Shown here in pieces: positions 46,290-57,324 of a DNA stretch of 64,000 nucleotides. The position numbers and the translations under genes were made by a program. The DNA is from Papio anubis. Its lineage: Eukaryota > Chordata > Mammalia > Primates > Cercopithecidae. The notes under the pieces were generated by a model, which worked only from the letters and a program-made list of their open reading frames with translations, was not told where the DNA came from and did not search any database. The DNA lies in contig NC_044986.1 in the NCBI RefSeq assembly GCF_008728515.1, positions 55,044,855-55,108,854 of the forward strand. The letters run 5' to 3'. How positions within the stretch are numbered: position 1 is the stretch's first letter; the number at the start of each line of letters is the position of its first letter.

Positions 46290-46845
46290 TAAGCATTAAT
46301 ACAGAGTATTGGTACAAGGATAGAAAAATAGGTTGACAGCATAGAATAGAGTCCAGAAACAAATCAATGTGATATTTGACAAAGGTGCGAAGACAAAGCA
46401 GGAGAGAAGGAAGAGTCTTTTCAACAAATGGTGCAGGAACAATTGAATATTCATATTTAAAAATTATATCAAACTTTGATTTATACCTTGCACCAAACAT
46501 AAAAAATCAGCTGAAAATGAATCATAAACCTAAATATAAAAACTAAAACTATAAAACTTCCAGAAGATAACATTGGATAAAAACTTTGTGGCCTGGGGTT
46601 ACGCAAAAGTGTCATAGATACATACTAAAAGTACGATCCATAAGCAAAAATTGGCAAGTTGTACTTCATCAAAATTTAAAATGTCTGCTTTTCAAAAAAC
46701 ATCACCAGGACAATGAAAAGACAAGTCACATACTTGAATTGAATATTAAAAATACATGGCAAATAAATGACTTATCCAGAATATATAACAAATTTTTATA
46801 ACTCAGTAATATGACAAATTAATACAAAAATTGGGCAAAAAAATG
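46290..46845 (+). repeat. L1M ORF2 fragment, copy 1
   Basis: Degenerate L1 ORF2: GAGTCCAGAAACAAATCAATG, ATTTGACAAAGGTGCGAAGACAAAGCAGG, CTTTTCAACAAATGGTGCAGGAA, TATAAAACTTCCAGAAGATAACATTGG, GAATATATAACAAATTTTTATAACTCAG. It covers the late part of ORF2 and ends at GGGCAAAAAAATG. Confidence 0.85.
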
Positions 46846-46849
46846 TTCA

Positions 46850-47009
46850 AGAATCAATTCTTATGAATGACCACCATCTATCTTCACCTGTCAGTGTCAA
46901 TATCATCATTTCTAGATTAATTATTGTGGTTTCCATGTGGCACCCTCTTCTGGGAGGCCTCAGAAAGCTTCCTATCATGTTGGAAGGCACCAATCAATCA
47001 ACCAAACAA
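46850..47009. other. Spacer between two L1M fragments
   Basis: About 160 bp without L1 similarity (CACCTGTCAGTGTCAATATC, CCCTCTTCTGGGAGGCC). Origin unknown. Confidence 0.5.
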
Positions 47010-47793
47010 GCAAAAATTCAAACAAAAAGATCCACCTCAAACCCATGTCTTGTATCTTACACAACTGTTAACTCAAAATGTACTATAGACATAAATGAAA
47101 ACATAAAACATAAAACTTCTAAAGGAAAATTGAGGAGAAACCCTTTGTTATCTTAAGTTAGAAAAAAGATTTTTAGATTGCAACACCAAAAACATTCACA
47201 AAAGAAATATTGCTAAGTTGGACATTATTCAATTTGGAAATCTTTGGTCTGCAAGATGCACTGTTAAATGCACAAAGGGACAAGCTCCAGTTTGGAAAAA
47301 ATATCTACAAATAACATTTCAGACAAAGGCCTTATATCCAGAATACATAAATAATTCATAAAACTCAAAAATAAGATAAGCAACAATCAATTTTTTTAAA
47401 AAACGCCAAAAATCTAAACAAGCATTTCATCAAACAAGATATAAGGATGAAAAATAACCATATAGAATGGTGCTCAACATCACTAGTCTTAAAAATACAT
47501 TTTAATATCATAATGAGACACCCTAGATGCACATTAGAATGGCTAAAAACAATCAAAAAAGTGACCATGCTACTGGAACTCTTATACCTTGCTGATGGGG
47601 ATGAAAAATGGCACAGCCACTGTGGAAAATATTTTGGCAGCTTCTAATAAAATTAAACATATGTTTATCATTTGACTCTGAAATCCCACTCCTAGAAACT
47701 TACTATGATAGATAATTTCATATGTCAACTTGGCTAATCCATGGTACTCAGATATTTGGTCAAATACCAGCCTAGATGTTGTTGCTAAGGTCC

Positions 47794-48110
47794 TTTTTTT
47801 TTTTTTTTTTTTTTTTGGTTGAGACAGAGTCTCACTCTGTGTCCCAGGCTGGAGTGCAGTGGCACGATCTCAACCTCCTGGCTCAATGCAATCTCCGCCT
47901 CCCGGGTTCAAGCGATTCTCCTGCCTCAGTCTCCTGAGTATCTGGAACTACAGGCATGTGCCACCACGCCTGGGTAATTTTTTGTACTTTTAGTAGAGAC
48001 AGGGTTTCACCGTGTTAGCCAGGCTGGTCTCAATCTCCTGACCTCATGATCTGTCCACCTCGGGCTCCCAAAGAGCTGGGATTACAGGCGTGAGCCACCT
48101 TGCCCAGCCC
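47794..48110 (-). mobile_element. Alu (S/Y-type), reverse, inside ERVL LTR
   Basis: Poly-T then a full Alu in reverse ending TGCCCAGCC. GCTAAGGTCC (47784-47793) and GCAAAGGTGC (48111-48120) flank it, a diverged 10-bp target duplication. Confidence 0.92.
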
Positions 48111-48455
48111 GCAAAGGTGCTTTTTAAAGATGAGATTAACATTTATGTCAATAGACTTGGAGTAAAGCAGATTGCCCTCTCTAATGTGGATGGGCCCCAT
48201 CCAATCAGTTGAAAGTCTTAAGAGAAAATTGAAATCTCTGGAGGAGGAGGGAATTCTGCCTGTAGACTGCCTTTGGATTAAAGCTGCAGCATCAACTCTT
48301 CCCTGGGCCTCTGTCCTGCTGGCCTACCCCATGTACATGTAGATTTTGTACATGGCAGCTTCCAAAATCACATGAGCCAATTCCTTATAATAAATCTGTT
48401 CCTGTCCCATTCCTGTTCCTTCTATTTCTCCAGAGAAGCATGACTAATAAGATTT

Positions 48456-48470
48456 TGGTACCAGAAGTGA
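48456..48470 (+). promoter_or_regulatory. Primer binding site relic, tRNA-Leu type
   Basis: TGGTACCAGAAGTGA differs at two of 15 positions from the site at 10089-10103 and lies just inside the 5' LTR. Confidence 0.75.
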
Positions 48471-49299
48471 GATACTACCATCATAGTATTCCACACAGCA
48501 CTACTTCTGATCAAGGGACTCACTTCATAACAAATAAAGTGCAGTAATAGATGCATACTGTTGAAATTCACTAATCTTTCCATGTTCCCCACCAACCTGA
48601 AGCAGGTGGCTTGACGGATTTGAGCTGCAACATCAACTCCATCCTGCCAGCCTATCCTGTAGTTTGGACTTGACAACCTGCACCATCTATATCTCTCAAT
48701 ATACACATCCTACTGGATATCTCTTTCTATATATACACATTCTGTTTCTCTGTATAACCCTGACTAATATATTTGCCCAAGAGAAATGAATACTTACTTT
48801 CATGCAAAAACCTGTACAAGAATACTCACAGCAGATTTGTTCATACTTGCCCTACTTTGGAAACAGCCCAGTCCCCTTTAATCAGTGAACAAATAAACTA
48901 CTTACTGTACATCCATACAATGAAATACTATTCAATAATAAAAATCAATAAATTATTGATTCATATAACAACATGTATGATTCTTAAATGCACCTAGCTA
49001 ATTAAAAGAAGCCAAATCTAAAAGGCTGTATGCTAGATTATTCTGTTTATATGACATTCTGGAAAAGGCAAAATGATAGAAATGTCAAACAAATCAGTGG
49101 TTTGCTTGGGTAACGGGCAGGTGGAAAGGTTGACTACATAGGGACAGTTCAAAGAAATTGCAGTGATGGAAGTGTTCTCTGTTATGGCTGTTGTGGTGGA
49201 TATACAGTGCTATGCATTTGTCAAACTCTGTATATTACCTTAAAGAGTGAGTTTTACTGTAGGTAAATATTTTTAAAATCAACCAGTATTTGATGGAAG

Positions 49300-51235
49300 A
49301 CCAAAATGGAATATAAATATTACAAGTGAGCCTGTGTTACAAATGAATAACATAACCACTCTGAAAGGAATGAAGAAGAAAACAACTCAAATTACTTCAG
49401 AAAACAGCATTTTTGGACTGGATTCTATAAGACTGAGGACAAAAAGAACTATATGTAAACACTGAGTCTAGCTGGCAAATTGTTTTTCATATGAGCACAG
49501 GTTAGCAATTATGAAACTTTATTGGTATATACTAGACTTGAACAAATAAGTAAAAATATTGCAGATAATGAGATCCAGGTTTTTCACTGTGGCGAAAAAA
49601 GTTATAAATAAGGAAAGTGGAACATCTAGAGTAAACCCATGTTGTTACTGGAATCACAGGTATCAATCTGAATGCACACACATACACACACAGATAAATA
49701 CAGAAATAAGCGTAGATGTATATGTAATCATGGCCTAGGATACATACGTATATTTCTTGGTTCGACTTCTGAGAGGATGATGGCAAATCAATAGCAATGA
49801 GCACACCTAGTACCCAGGTCTTACTTTCTAAATGCTATTTTACAATCATAATTCCTTGGAGAAAAGTTGTTGATTGCAGAGCTGGGAAAAGATGGAGAAG
49901 ATTATCATTATGCAGCCAAAAAGTAAAGAAGTGATAAAAAAAAAAAAAAAATTGAGGGCATGTCAAAGACCAAAAGAGCCAACCTGAAAAAGCTCTCAAT
50001 GGCCCAAACTGGAAAAATTTGTACAATGAAATTCATAATGATAATATTATATAATAACCCAAAGCATATTGATATAAATAATTAACTGAATAAATAAATG
50101 AGGGAAAGGGAAGCTCTATCTCATAGAATTCCAGTGAATAAATGTAGAAGAAATGAGGGAAATAGGAAATCATCATGATAATGACACTGTAATAATTGTT
50201 TTAGGCAAGATCCCCCCATGGATGGTATATTTAGTAGGCATAAGTCTGAGGAGACACAGGATATTTTCACACACTCAAAGTATCTCCTCCATAATATTTA
50301 TTAATTACAAAGGGAGAAATAATAACTTCATAATGGAAAAAACCAGAAGATATCATCATAATCATGTGATCAAGGGTAACATCACTAGGAATAAAACACA
50401 AAAACATTACATACTGCTTGATATAATGTACCAAGAAGGGAATATCATCTGTGTATTTTTTCACCAAAAGTGCCTAGCATCAATCTAACCATGAGAAGAC
50501 ATCAGGCAAACCAAAATTGAGGAAAATTCTACAAACTAGTTGCTCAGTGTTTTTCCAAAAGTATATTAGTTCATTCTCACACTGCTAAAAAGACATACCT
50601 GAGACTAGGTACTTTAAAAAGACTTAAAGTTCCACATGGCTGGGGAGGCCTCACAATCACAGTAGAGGCGAAAGGCATGTCTTAACATGGCAGCGAAAAA
50701 GAGAGAATGAGAGCCAAGCGAATGGGGTTTCCCCTTATAAAACCATCAGATCTCATGAGACTTCTTTACTGCCATGAGAACAGTATGGGGGAACCATTCC
50801 CATGATTCAATTATCTCCACCAGGTCCCTCCCACAACACATGGGAATTATGGGAGCTACAATTCAAGATAAAATTTGGGTGGAGAAACAGCCAAACCATA
50901 CAAAAAATTGTCAAGGTTATAAAAGACAAGAAAAGACTGAGGAATTGACACAGCCCAGAGGAGATTAAGGAGATGTGACAACTAAGTGAAATGTGGGCTC
51001 TTGGACTGAATCCTGGAATAGGAAAAGGACATTGTTGGAAAATCTGGTGAAATCTGAAAAGCCTGGAGTTTAAATAATTGAAATCTACTAATACTAATTG
51101 GTTAGTTTTGATAATTGTATTATGGTTATACAAGATGTTAAGATGAAGAGAAGCTGTGAGATGGGTATACAGGGACTCTGTACTATTCTTGTAACTTTTC
51201 TGTAAGTCTAAAATTATTTCAAGATAAGTTAAAAA
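49300..51235 (+). repeat. L1M 3' UTR region, split by THE1 LTR
   Basis: The right end is clear: GACTGAGGAATTGACACAGCCCAGAGGAGATTAAGGAGATGTGACAACTAAGTG, GTACTATTCTTGTAACTTTTCTGTAAGTCTAAAATTATTTCAAGATAAG, which matches the 3' end of L1MC/D/E elements. The left part (49300-50561) is AT-rich and less certain. Confidence 0.65.
50562..50902 (-). mobile_element. THE1 LTR (MaLR), reverse
   Basis: In reverse it carries GTTTGGCTGTTTCTCCACCCAAATTTTATC, GGGAGGGACCTGGTGGAG, ATGAGATCTGATGGTTTTATAAGGGG and GAGAATGAACTAATATA, the THE1 LTR blocks. AAAAG (50557-50561) and AAAAA (50903-50907) may be its 5-bp duplication. Confidence 0.92.
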
Positions 51236-51448
51236 ATTACATGACCAGTATTACTGCTAACAAGAAATATCTGTGAAATCTGAGAAAAAACAAACAAAAC
51301 AAGAAAAGTATACCATGCAAAAACTGTACCCTACAGAGGATTATTAGAGATAAAGAGGGACACTTTGTATGTCAAAGGAATCAAAGGAAGATATCACAAT
51401 TGTAAATCTGCATGTACCAAATAATATAGCTTTAAGAATATACATATA

Positions 51449-51748
51449 TTTGGGAGGCCAAGGTAGGCAGATCACAAGGTCAGGAGATCGAGACCATCCT
51501 GGCCAACATGGTGACAGCCCATCTCTACTAAAAATAGAAAAAATTAGCTGGGCATGGTGGCGGGCACCTGTAGTCCCAGCTACTCAGGAGGCTGAGGCAG
51601 GAGAATTGCTTGAACCCGGGAGGCTGAGGCAGGAAAATTGTTTGAACCCGGGCCGTGGAGGTTGCAGTGAGCTGAGATTGAGCCATTGCACTCCAGCCTG
51701 GGCGCCGGAGCTAGAGAGCGAGACTCCATCTCAAAAAAAAAAAAAAAA
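51449..51748 (+). mobile_element. 5'-truncated Alu with internal duplication
   Basis: Starts at TTGGGAGGCC, lacking the first ~40 bp of Alu. A 32-bp piece is duplicated in tandem: AGGCTGAGGCAGGAGAATTG at 51589 and AGGCTGAGGCAGGAAAATTG at 51621. Flanks AAGAATATACATATA (51434-51448) and AAGAATATATATATA (51749-51763) match at 14 of 15 bases. Confidence 0.92.
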
Positions 51749-51749
51749 A

Positions 51750-51940
51750 AGAATATATATATACACATACACACTACACTGTATATATACACATATATGC
51801 ATAGATATGTATATATACATATATGTGCATATGTATACACATATATATGCATAGATACCTATCTATATATGTACCTATACATATATGTGTGTGTATATAT
51901 ATAGTGTAGTGTGTGTGTGAATATATTATCATCTATATGT
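51750..51940. repeat. TA/CA-rich alternating purine-pyrimidine tract
   Basis: About 190 bp of TATA, CACA and TGTG units with few exceptions. Frames read here (Tyr/Ile/His-rich) are artefacts. Confidence 0.95.
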
Positions 51941-52213
51941 ACATATTCTCCAAGCCTGTCCTATTCCATGGCTAATAGAGCGATGATATGCCATATACTC
52001 AGAGATGACATCTATGGCATTTAGGATCATGAAAAAAATCTGAAAATTAAAAAGTAAATATTAAATTATAATAAAAGATTTGTATACTTTCTACTTGTAA
52101 AGACAATGCTTCAAAGTCAACAGTAATAAGATAAATTTTAAATTATTTTTCTAGTAATTATGGTCAGGCTGTGCTAAGCCTTTATTTTCAAAGTATTGTT
52201 GCATTTGAGAATC
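51941..52213. other. Unassigned AT-rich sequence
   Basis: Nothing recognised. Confidence 0.4.
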
Positions 52214-52227
52214 AGCTACGCATTTTT

Positions 52228-52854
52228 TTTTTTTTTTTTTTTGAGACGGAGTCTTGCTCTGTCGCCCAGGCTGGAGTGCTGTGGCCGGATCTCAGCTCAC
52301 TGCAAGCTCCGCCTCCCAGGTTCCCGCCATTCTCCTGCCTCAGCCTCCCGAGTAGCTGGGACTACAGGCGCCCGCCACCTCGCCCGGCTAGTTTTTTGTG
52401 TTTTTTTTAGTAGAGACGGGGTTTCACCGTGTTAGCCAGGATGCTCTGCCTCCCAGGTTCAAGCAATTCTCCTGCCTCAACCTCCCAAGGTCCTGGGATT
52501 ACAGGCTTAAGCCACCGCGCCCGGCCCAATTTTTTTGTATTTTTAGTGAAGATGGGGTTTCACCATGTTGGCCAGGACAGAGTCTCGCTCTGTCGCCCGG
52601 GCTGGAGTGCGGTGGCCGGATCTCGGCTCACTGCAAGCTCCGCCTCCCGGGTTCACGCCATTCTCCTGCCTCAGCCTCCCGAGTAGCTGGGACTACAGGC
52701 GCCCGCCGCCTCGCCCGGCTAGTTTTTTGTGTTTTTTAGTAGAGACGGGGTTTCACCGTGTCAGCCAGGATGGTCTCGATCTCCTGACCTCGTGATCCGC
52801 CCGTCTCGGCCTCCCAAAGTGCTGGGATTACAGGCTTGAGCCACCGCGCCGGCC
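52228..52854 (-). mobile_element. Composite Alu (three-part, AluYR-like), reverse
   Basis: Poly-T, then a young Alu right half and part of its left half up to GCCAGGATG (52442). It then jumps into older Alu pieces (CTCTGCCTCCCAGGTTCAAG to CGCCCGGCCC, then ATTTTTAGTGAAGATGGGG to GGCCAGGAC), and finally a second young Alu (AGAGTCTCGCTCTGTCG to CCGCGCCGGCC). AGCTACGCATTTTT flanks the whole block (52214-52227 and 52855-52868). One intact target duplication around 627 bp of mixed Alu is unusual. Confidence 0.92.
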
Positions 52855-52869
52855 AGCTACGCATTTTTA

Positions 52870-53589
52870 AACTGCAGCTCTCTGCATTGTTTCAATAATA
52901 CTGAGTTGAGGCTTGGAAACGAGTATTTTTTTTTTTTAAGTTCTCTAGGTGATTCAAACATATTATACAACCAAGTTTGCAAACCACTCTTCTATGTCAT
53001 CCTCTCTTACTTATCTGAGGAACATAATTCTCCTGCTGTCTTAGATTCAAGTTGGCTGTGGAACCTGAATCTAAACCCCAGGCTCACTCACATTTCTTTG
53101 AATTCATCTGAGTAGCTTTCTGGTGTGTGTATTGGCAGCCTACGGGCAGCTGGGCAGGTATTTCACTTATGGTCCTTCTGTCTATGCTATTCTTTACTAG
53201 CACCTACAAATTTAGATATGGCTTTAGATTTTAGGCAGGCATATTTATTGAAAGGACAAATATAGAATGTAAAAATCTGATATTTAATTTAAGAGATCCA
53301 TAAATGAAACTTCAATGTGTCCTTGTCACTTCTAAGTTAATGGGGCCAAATATATCCTTGAGCACCTCTCCAGGAACACCTTGGATATGCCCCTTTTCAT
53401 TTAAGATAGACCTTCAGGCAAATCCATTGACAGTGGATGAGTTGGGGCAAGTTAACTTTTCTAGTACTGAATTTTATAATTTGCTCATCATCATTTTGTT
53501 TTTATGGAATTTCTTTTTTTGAAAATTTAGAGCACTAATATTCATTCAGATTTTAGTGGTCACAAAAATCAACCAGAGAAGAAATTTTT
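52870..53589. other. Unassigned non-coding sequence
   Basis: Nothing recognised. Confidence 0.4.
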
Positions 53590-53605
53590 AAAAGTGGAAA
53601 TTCTT

Positions 53606-53907
53606 TTTTTTTTTTTTTTTTTTGAGACGGAGTCTTGCTCTGTCACCCAGGCTAGAGTGCAGTGGCCGGATCTCAGCTCACTGCAAGCTCCGCCTCCCGG
53701 GTTCACGCCATTCTCCTGCCTCAGCCTCCCGAGTAGCTGGGACTACAGGCGCCCGCCGCCTCGCCCGGCTAGTTTTTCTGTATTTTTTTAGTAGAGACGG
53801 GGTTTCACCGTGTTAGCCAGGATGGTCTCGATCTCCTGACCTCGTGATCCGCCCGTCTCGGCCTCCCAAAGTGCTGGGATTACAGGCTTGAGCCACCGCG
53901 CCTGGCC
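53606..53907 (-). mobile_element. Young AluY (Old World monkey, AluYR-like), reverse
   Basis: Near-consensus Alu with GTGGCCGGATCTCAGCTCAC, CGCCCGGCTAG, CGCCCGTCTCGGCC and CAGGCTTGAGCCACCGC. These bases are, to my knowledge, typical of cercopithecid AluY lineages. Flanks AAAAGTGGAAATTCTT (53590-53605 and 53908-53923) are identical over 16 bp. Confidence 0.95.
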
Positions 53908-53923
53908 AAAAGTGGAAATTCTT

Positions 53924-55489
53924 GACCACCTACCTTGAGATTGTGTATAATTAACTTTGAGGTGAGTCCCCAAAACCTGTGTTTTTAAGTAAGTATCTTT
54001 TCATGATTCTAATGCAGATCATGAAAAGGGGTCACTAGAACACTCCTTTAAAAATCCCAAGTAAGATAATCTCTGAGAATTTTATGTGTTTATGGTTACT
54101 CTGTAGCTGAAAACTAGTACAGGCATTGAACTTCATCAATGCAGACATTCTAAGGAAAAATAGGATTTGCTAAAATATAAAGGGGAAAAATCTAGCTTTG
54201 AAAATGAGCCTACCTCTCACTGATTAGTTGATTTTTTATAAATGACAATTTTTGTGAAATGACTCACTTGGGGATTATTACAGGCTGAGTATGATGATAG
54301 TCATTAATATTCTGGTCACATATGCAATTCATTTAGCAAATGCTTTGCTCTTTGAATCGTGAAGTTCCTAATGTAATTGCATTCAGCAGCTAGTACGTGG
54401 CAGTAGACCCCTGCATGGCTATGTGTATCTCTTCTTTCAAATATTGTATTGAAACCTCTATGTGTGGCTCTGATGCAGGGTACTTTCAGTTTACATCTGT
54501 CCTTCTGCCTCATTTTTAAAAAACTACTTAGTTATATTTAGAATCAAAGAGGAAAGAATATTTTTTTCATCTTGTGGTCCTGGCTGAATGTGAAAATATT
54601 CTGGGCTGTTTTGAAGGTTGGCGTAAAAAAGGAAAAAAAAAAAAAAAAAAACCAAAAAAACAATTTAATCTCTCACACTTATGCAGCAATTGTTATGAAA
54701 CCAGCAAGGGGGAATGTGAAGGCAATTTGGTTATCATCACAGTATTATATTGCCTTTTGCTTTTCCCTCAGACTTTAACCTTTTCCTAAACGTTGAATCT
54801 TGGGCTATATTGTTCATCATATCCACCCAAGAAATGCTTTTCCCATCAAATGAATTTGCTTTTTTACTTCATTTGCCATTTAGCTTTTGCTAAGTACAAC
54901 TGGGAGTAGCATTATGGTCTCGGATAACAGAAGAAAAATTAAATGTGTTAAAAAGCTGTCTGGTGCTGTTTTTAGGGAGGTGAGCCTCATTGTCATGCAT
55001 GAGCCTATTGGTTGACTTCTAATGGAGGACATAGGAGTGTGATTCTAGAAATCCTATTGTGGGTTTTGGGAGCTCATGGGAGCCAAACAGTCCTTACTGC
55101 TCAGGCATCCTGTCCTTCGCAATTTGTTAAATTGTATTTCTCAGTAGAGACTAGCTGATAACACCTGTAATGAGCCAGGGGAAAGTAGGTTTTGTGGTAT
55201 CTTAATTTGAGAAAACTGATTAAGATATATTTAAGATTGTGCCCATCTTAGGGAAAAATGAAATAACTCATTATGAAACGAATGGACAGCTTGTTATTAT
55301 TCTGATAGGTGACAATTTGATGAGCAAATTTTGAAGTGTCATAGCCAACTTCTCGGGCTTTGCATTTTGTTTGGTGGTTCTTAAAGAAAAAAATTTAACC
55401 AACTTTAGGAGGTGAGCAGATGTTGACATAGAAAACTTTCAAAACTACACAAACTTGAAAAGGAAAATTAATATAATTGTTAAAATGTT
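53924..55489. other. Unassigned non-coding sequence
   Basis: No feature apart from a run of about 20 A near 54633-54652. Confidence 0.4.
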
Positions 55490-55740
55490 GATGCCTGTGC
55501 TTCCAGCCTATTTTCTTTGTATATACATACATGTTTGTGGCATTGTATTTTATAAACTGCTCTGAATACCGTCTTTTTCTCGCCTGCTCCTTAGATTGTG
55601 AGCACTTCCCATTGCTATTAAAATTTTTTTACAAACATAAATTTAATACTTGCATAATGTAACCTTTATGCACTATAATTTAATTAACCATTCCTTAATA
55701 ATTGGACATTAACTTTATTTATAATACTCTTGATTCATGA
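55490..55740. repeat. Old L1M-type interspersed repeat
   Basis: CATTGTATTTTATAAACTGCTCTGAATACC, CATAATGTAACCTTTATGCACTATAATTTAATTAACCATTCCTTAATAATTGGACATTAAC resemble the same old repeat as 38810-39390. Confidence 0.5.
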
Positions 55741-56417
55741 TTGAAGGCCTAAAATATTTGTCAAAAACTCCATATTTCCACAAGTAAATTAAATGGCAAT
55801 GTTGGATTCTGGATCTCCCTGTTCATTGTAACTAATTTACTCTTGAGAAAAACAAAAAATGTTGAATAGAATTGCAGGCCTTAAAACTGGTTATTTGGGA
55901 AATGTGTTTTAGTTATATTGGGGGTTGATTAATTGTTTCCTAAGTAGCTTCTGCTACTTAGGAATGTTTGTGGTCTGCAGATTAGAGCAAGAGTCCCAGT
56001 CTTTTGTTCAAGAAAGGGAGTAGGCTTATAACTCCAAATCTGCCAGACTGTGGCAATTCGTCATGAAGTGTCTGAGTTGGGTGTTAGGAACTCTATGCTC
56101 ACTAACTTCTCTGACTGGGGAGGGAAAGAAAGCAGATGCCTATGGTGAGAAACATGGAAGTCTATGAAGTGACTAGTGGCTTGAAATAGATGATTTGGGA
56201 AGAGAAATGATAAAGTCAACTTTTTAACCAGATAAAAGTTTGACATCTTCTGACTCAAATTTTGTTTGGCCAAGTCAGAGACTAATTTGGGGGTAGGAGG
56301 AGGATTCACCTAGAGTTTAAAACAGAAAGTCTGAGTAAAGTGTTGAGCATCATGAATAAATGGATAAGTAAATGAATGTCTCTGACTCTCCATTTTCTGA
56401 CACAAACTGGGTGTCTA
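55741..56417. other. Unassigned non-coding sequence
   Basis: Nothing recognised. Confidence 0.4.
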
Positions 56418-56468
56418 TCAATTCAATTCAATTCAATTCAATTCAATTCAATTCAATTCAATTCAATT
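56418..56468. repeat. (CAATT)n pentanucleotide microsatellite
   Basis: About ten pure CAATT units. Long and uninterrupted, so probably polymorphic. AATTCAATTC units are partly self-complementary (AATT). Confidence 0.97.
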
Positions 56469-57100
56469 GAAGGCTCAGTTCCACAAGACTGCTCCCCCTT
56501 CAGAAGCCAGCCACAACTGAGTGTGCATGCTTATACTTCTGTCTAACTTGGCTACAAATGCGGGAGTTCCCATGACTCCTCTTTCATCGTGTTCAATAAT
56601 TTACAGAAAAATGCTATATTTACTATTACAATTTATCATAAATGATATCAATAAAAACCAGTTGAAGAGGTACATAGAATGAGGTTTGAAAGGGTCCCTA
56701 GTGCGGGAGCCACTGTCCTTGTGGAGTTGGAGGGCATCACTCTCCTGGCACCTCAGTGGGCTCACAAATTTGAAAACTCTCCAAACCCCATTGTTTAAGA
56801 GTTCTTATGGAGGGCTCATTACTTAGGAATAACCACAGAAATCATTGCCTGTTGACTGAACTCAATCTCCATCCTATCTTCGAGGTAGCGGGATGGGGCT
56901 GAAAGTTCCAAACTTCCAATCATGGGTTGGTCTTTCTAGTGGCCAGCCTCCATTTGAAGCTGTCTAGACCCCTTCTGCCAAAAATCATTTCATTAGCATA
57001 CAAAGGAAACTAATCAATTAGGAGACTCCAAGGGATTTTGGAACTCTGTGCCAGGAACCAGAAATAAGAACCAAATATATATTTTTTTAACCTTACCACA
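56469..57100. other. Unassigned non-coding sequence
   Basis: Nothing recognised. Confidence 0.4.
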
Positions 57101-57190
57101 GAATGAATGAATGAATGAATACCAGTTACTGAGCACCTTCTATGCATGAAGCAATAGACAAGACACTGAGGATACAGCAATGCCTAAAAG
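57101..57190 (-). repeat. L2 3' end, reverse, with (GAAT)n
   Basis: Five GAAT units then ACTGAGCACCTTCTATGCATGAAGCAATAGACAAGACACTGAGGATACAGCAATG, the L2 tail in reverse. Confidence 0.8.
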
Positions 57191-57324
57191 TGGTTTCTAA
57201 TATTTGTTGTATAGTTCATTTAGCTTCACAGGAGATGGAAATTGTTGTAAAACCTGCAGAAGGATATATAGGATCTTGACAGGTAGAGAAGCGGGGAGAA
57301 AAACACCTACAGGTATACAATTCC

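Larger units (their letters stand above)
47704..48771 (+). mobile_element. Internally deleted ERVL element (MLT2-type LTRs)
   Basis: A 5' LTR (47704-48451, interrupted by an Alu) begins TATGATAGATAATTTCATATGTCAACTTGG and is followed by a primer site. Then come ~60 bp of integrase-like sequence that reads SDQGTHF, and from about 48605 the end of a 3' LTR finishing CCCTGACTAATATA. Nearly all of gag-pol is gone. Flanks CTTAC (47699-47703) and TTTGC (48772-48776) agree at three of five bases, both differences being transitions, so they may be a worn 5-bp target duplication. Confidence 0.8.
47010..49265 (+). mobile_element. L1M element, ORF2 end and 3' UTR, split by ERVL
   Basis: Left part (47010-47703): CTTCTAAAGGAAAATTGAGGAG, GGACAAGCTCCAGTTTGG, CTGATGGGGATGAAAAATGGCACAGCC, ending CCCACTCCTAGAAACTTAC. 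Right part (48772-49265): GCCCAAGAGAAATGAATAC, TCCATACAATGAAATACTATTCAATAATAAAA, GGTAACGGGCAG. The L1 text is continuous across the ERVL insertion. It repeats the same ORF2 region found in copy 1. Confidence 0.85.

Noticed and set aside
51369..51854. 161-codon open frame
   Set aside because: Composed of Alu sequence and TA/CA repeat translation.
52171..52795. Several Alu-coded frames with SPASASRVAG-type text
   Set aside because: These are the usual translations of reversed Alu elements, not genes.
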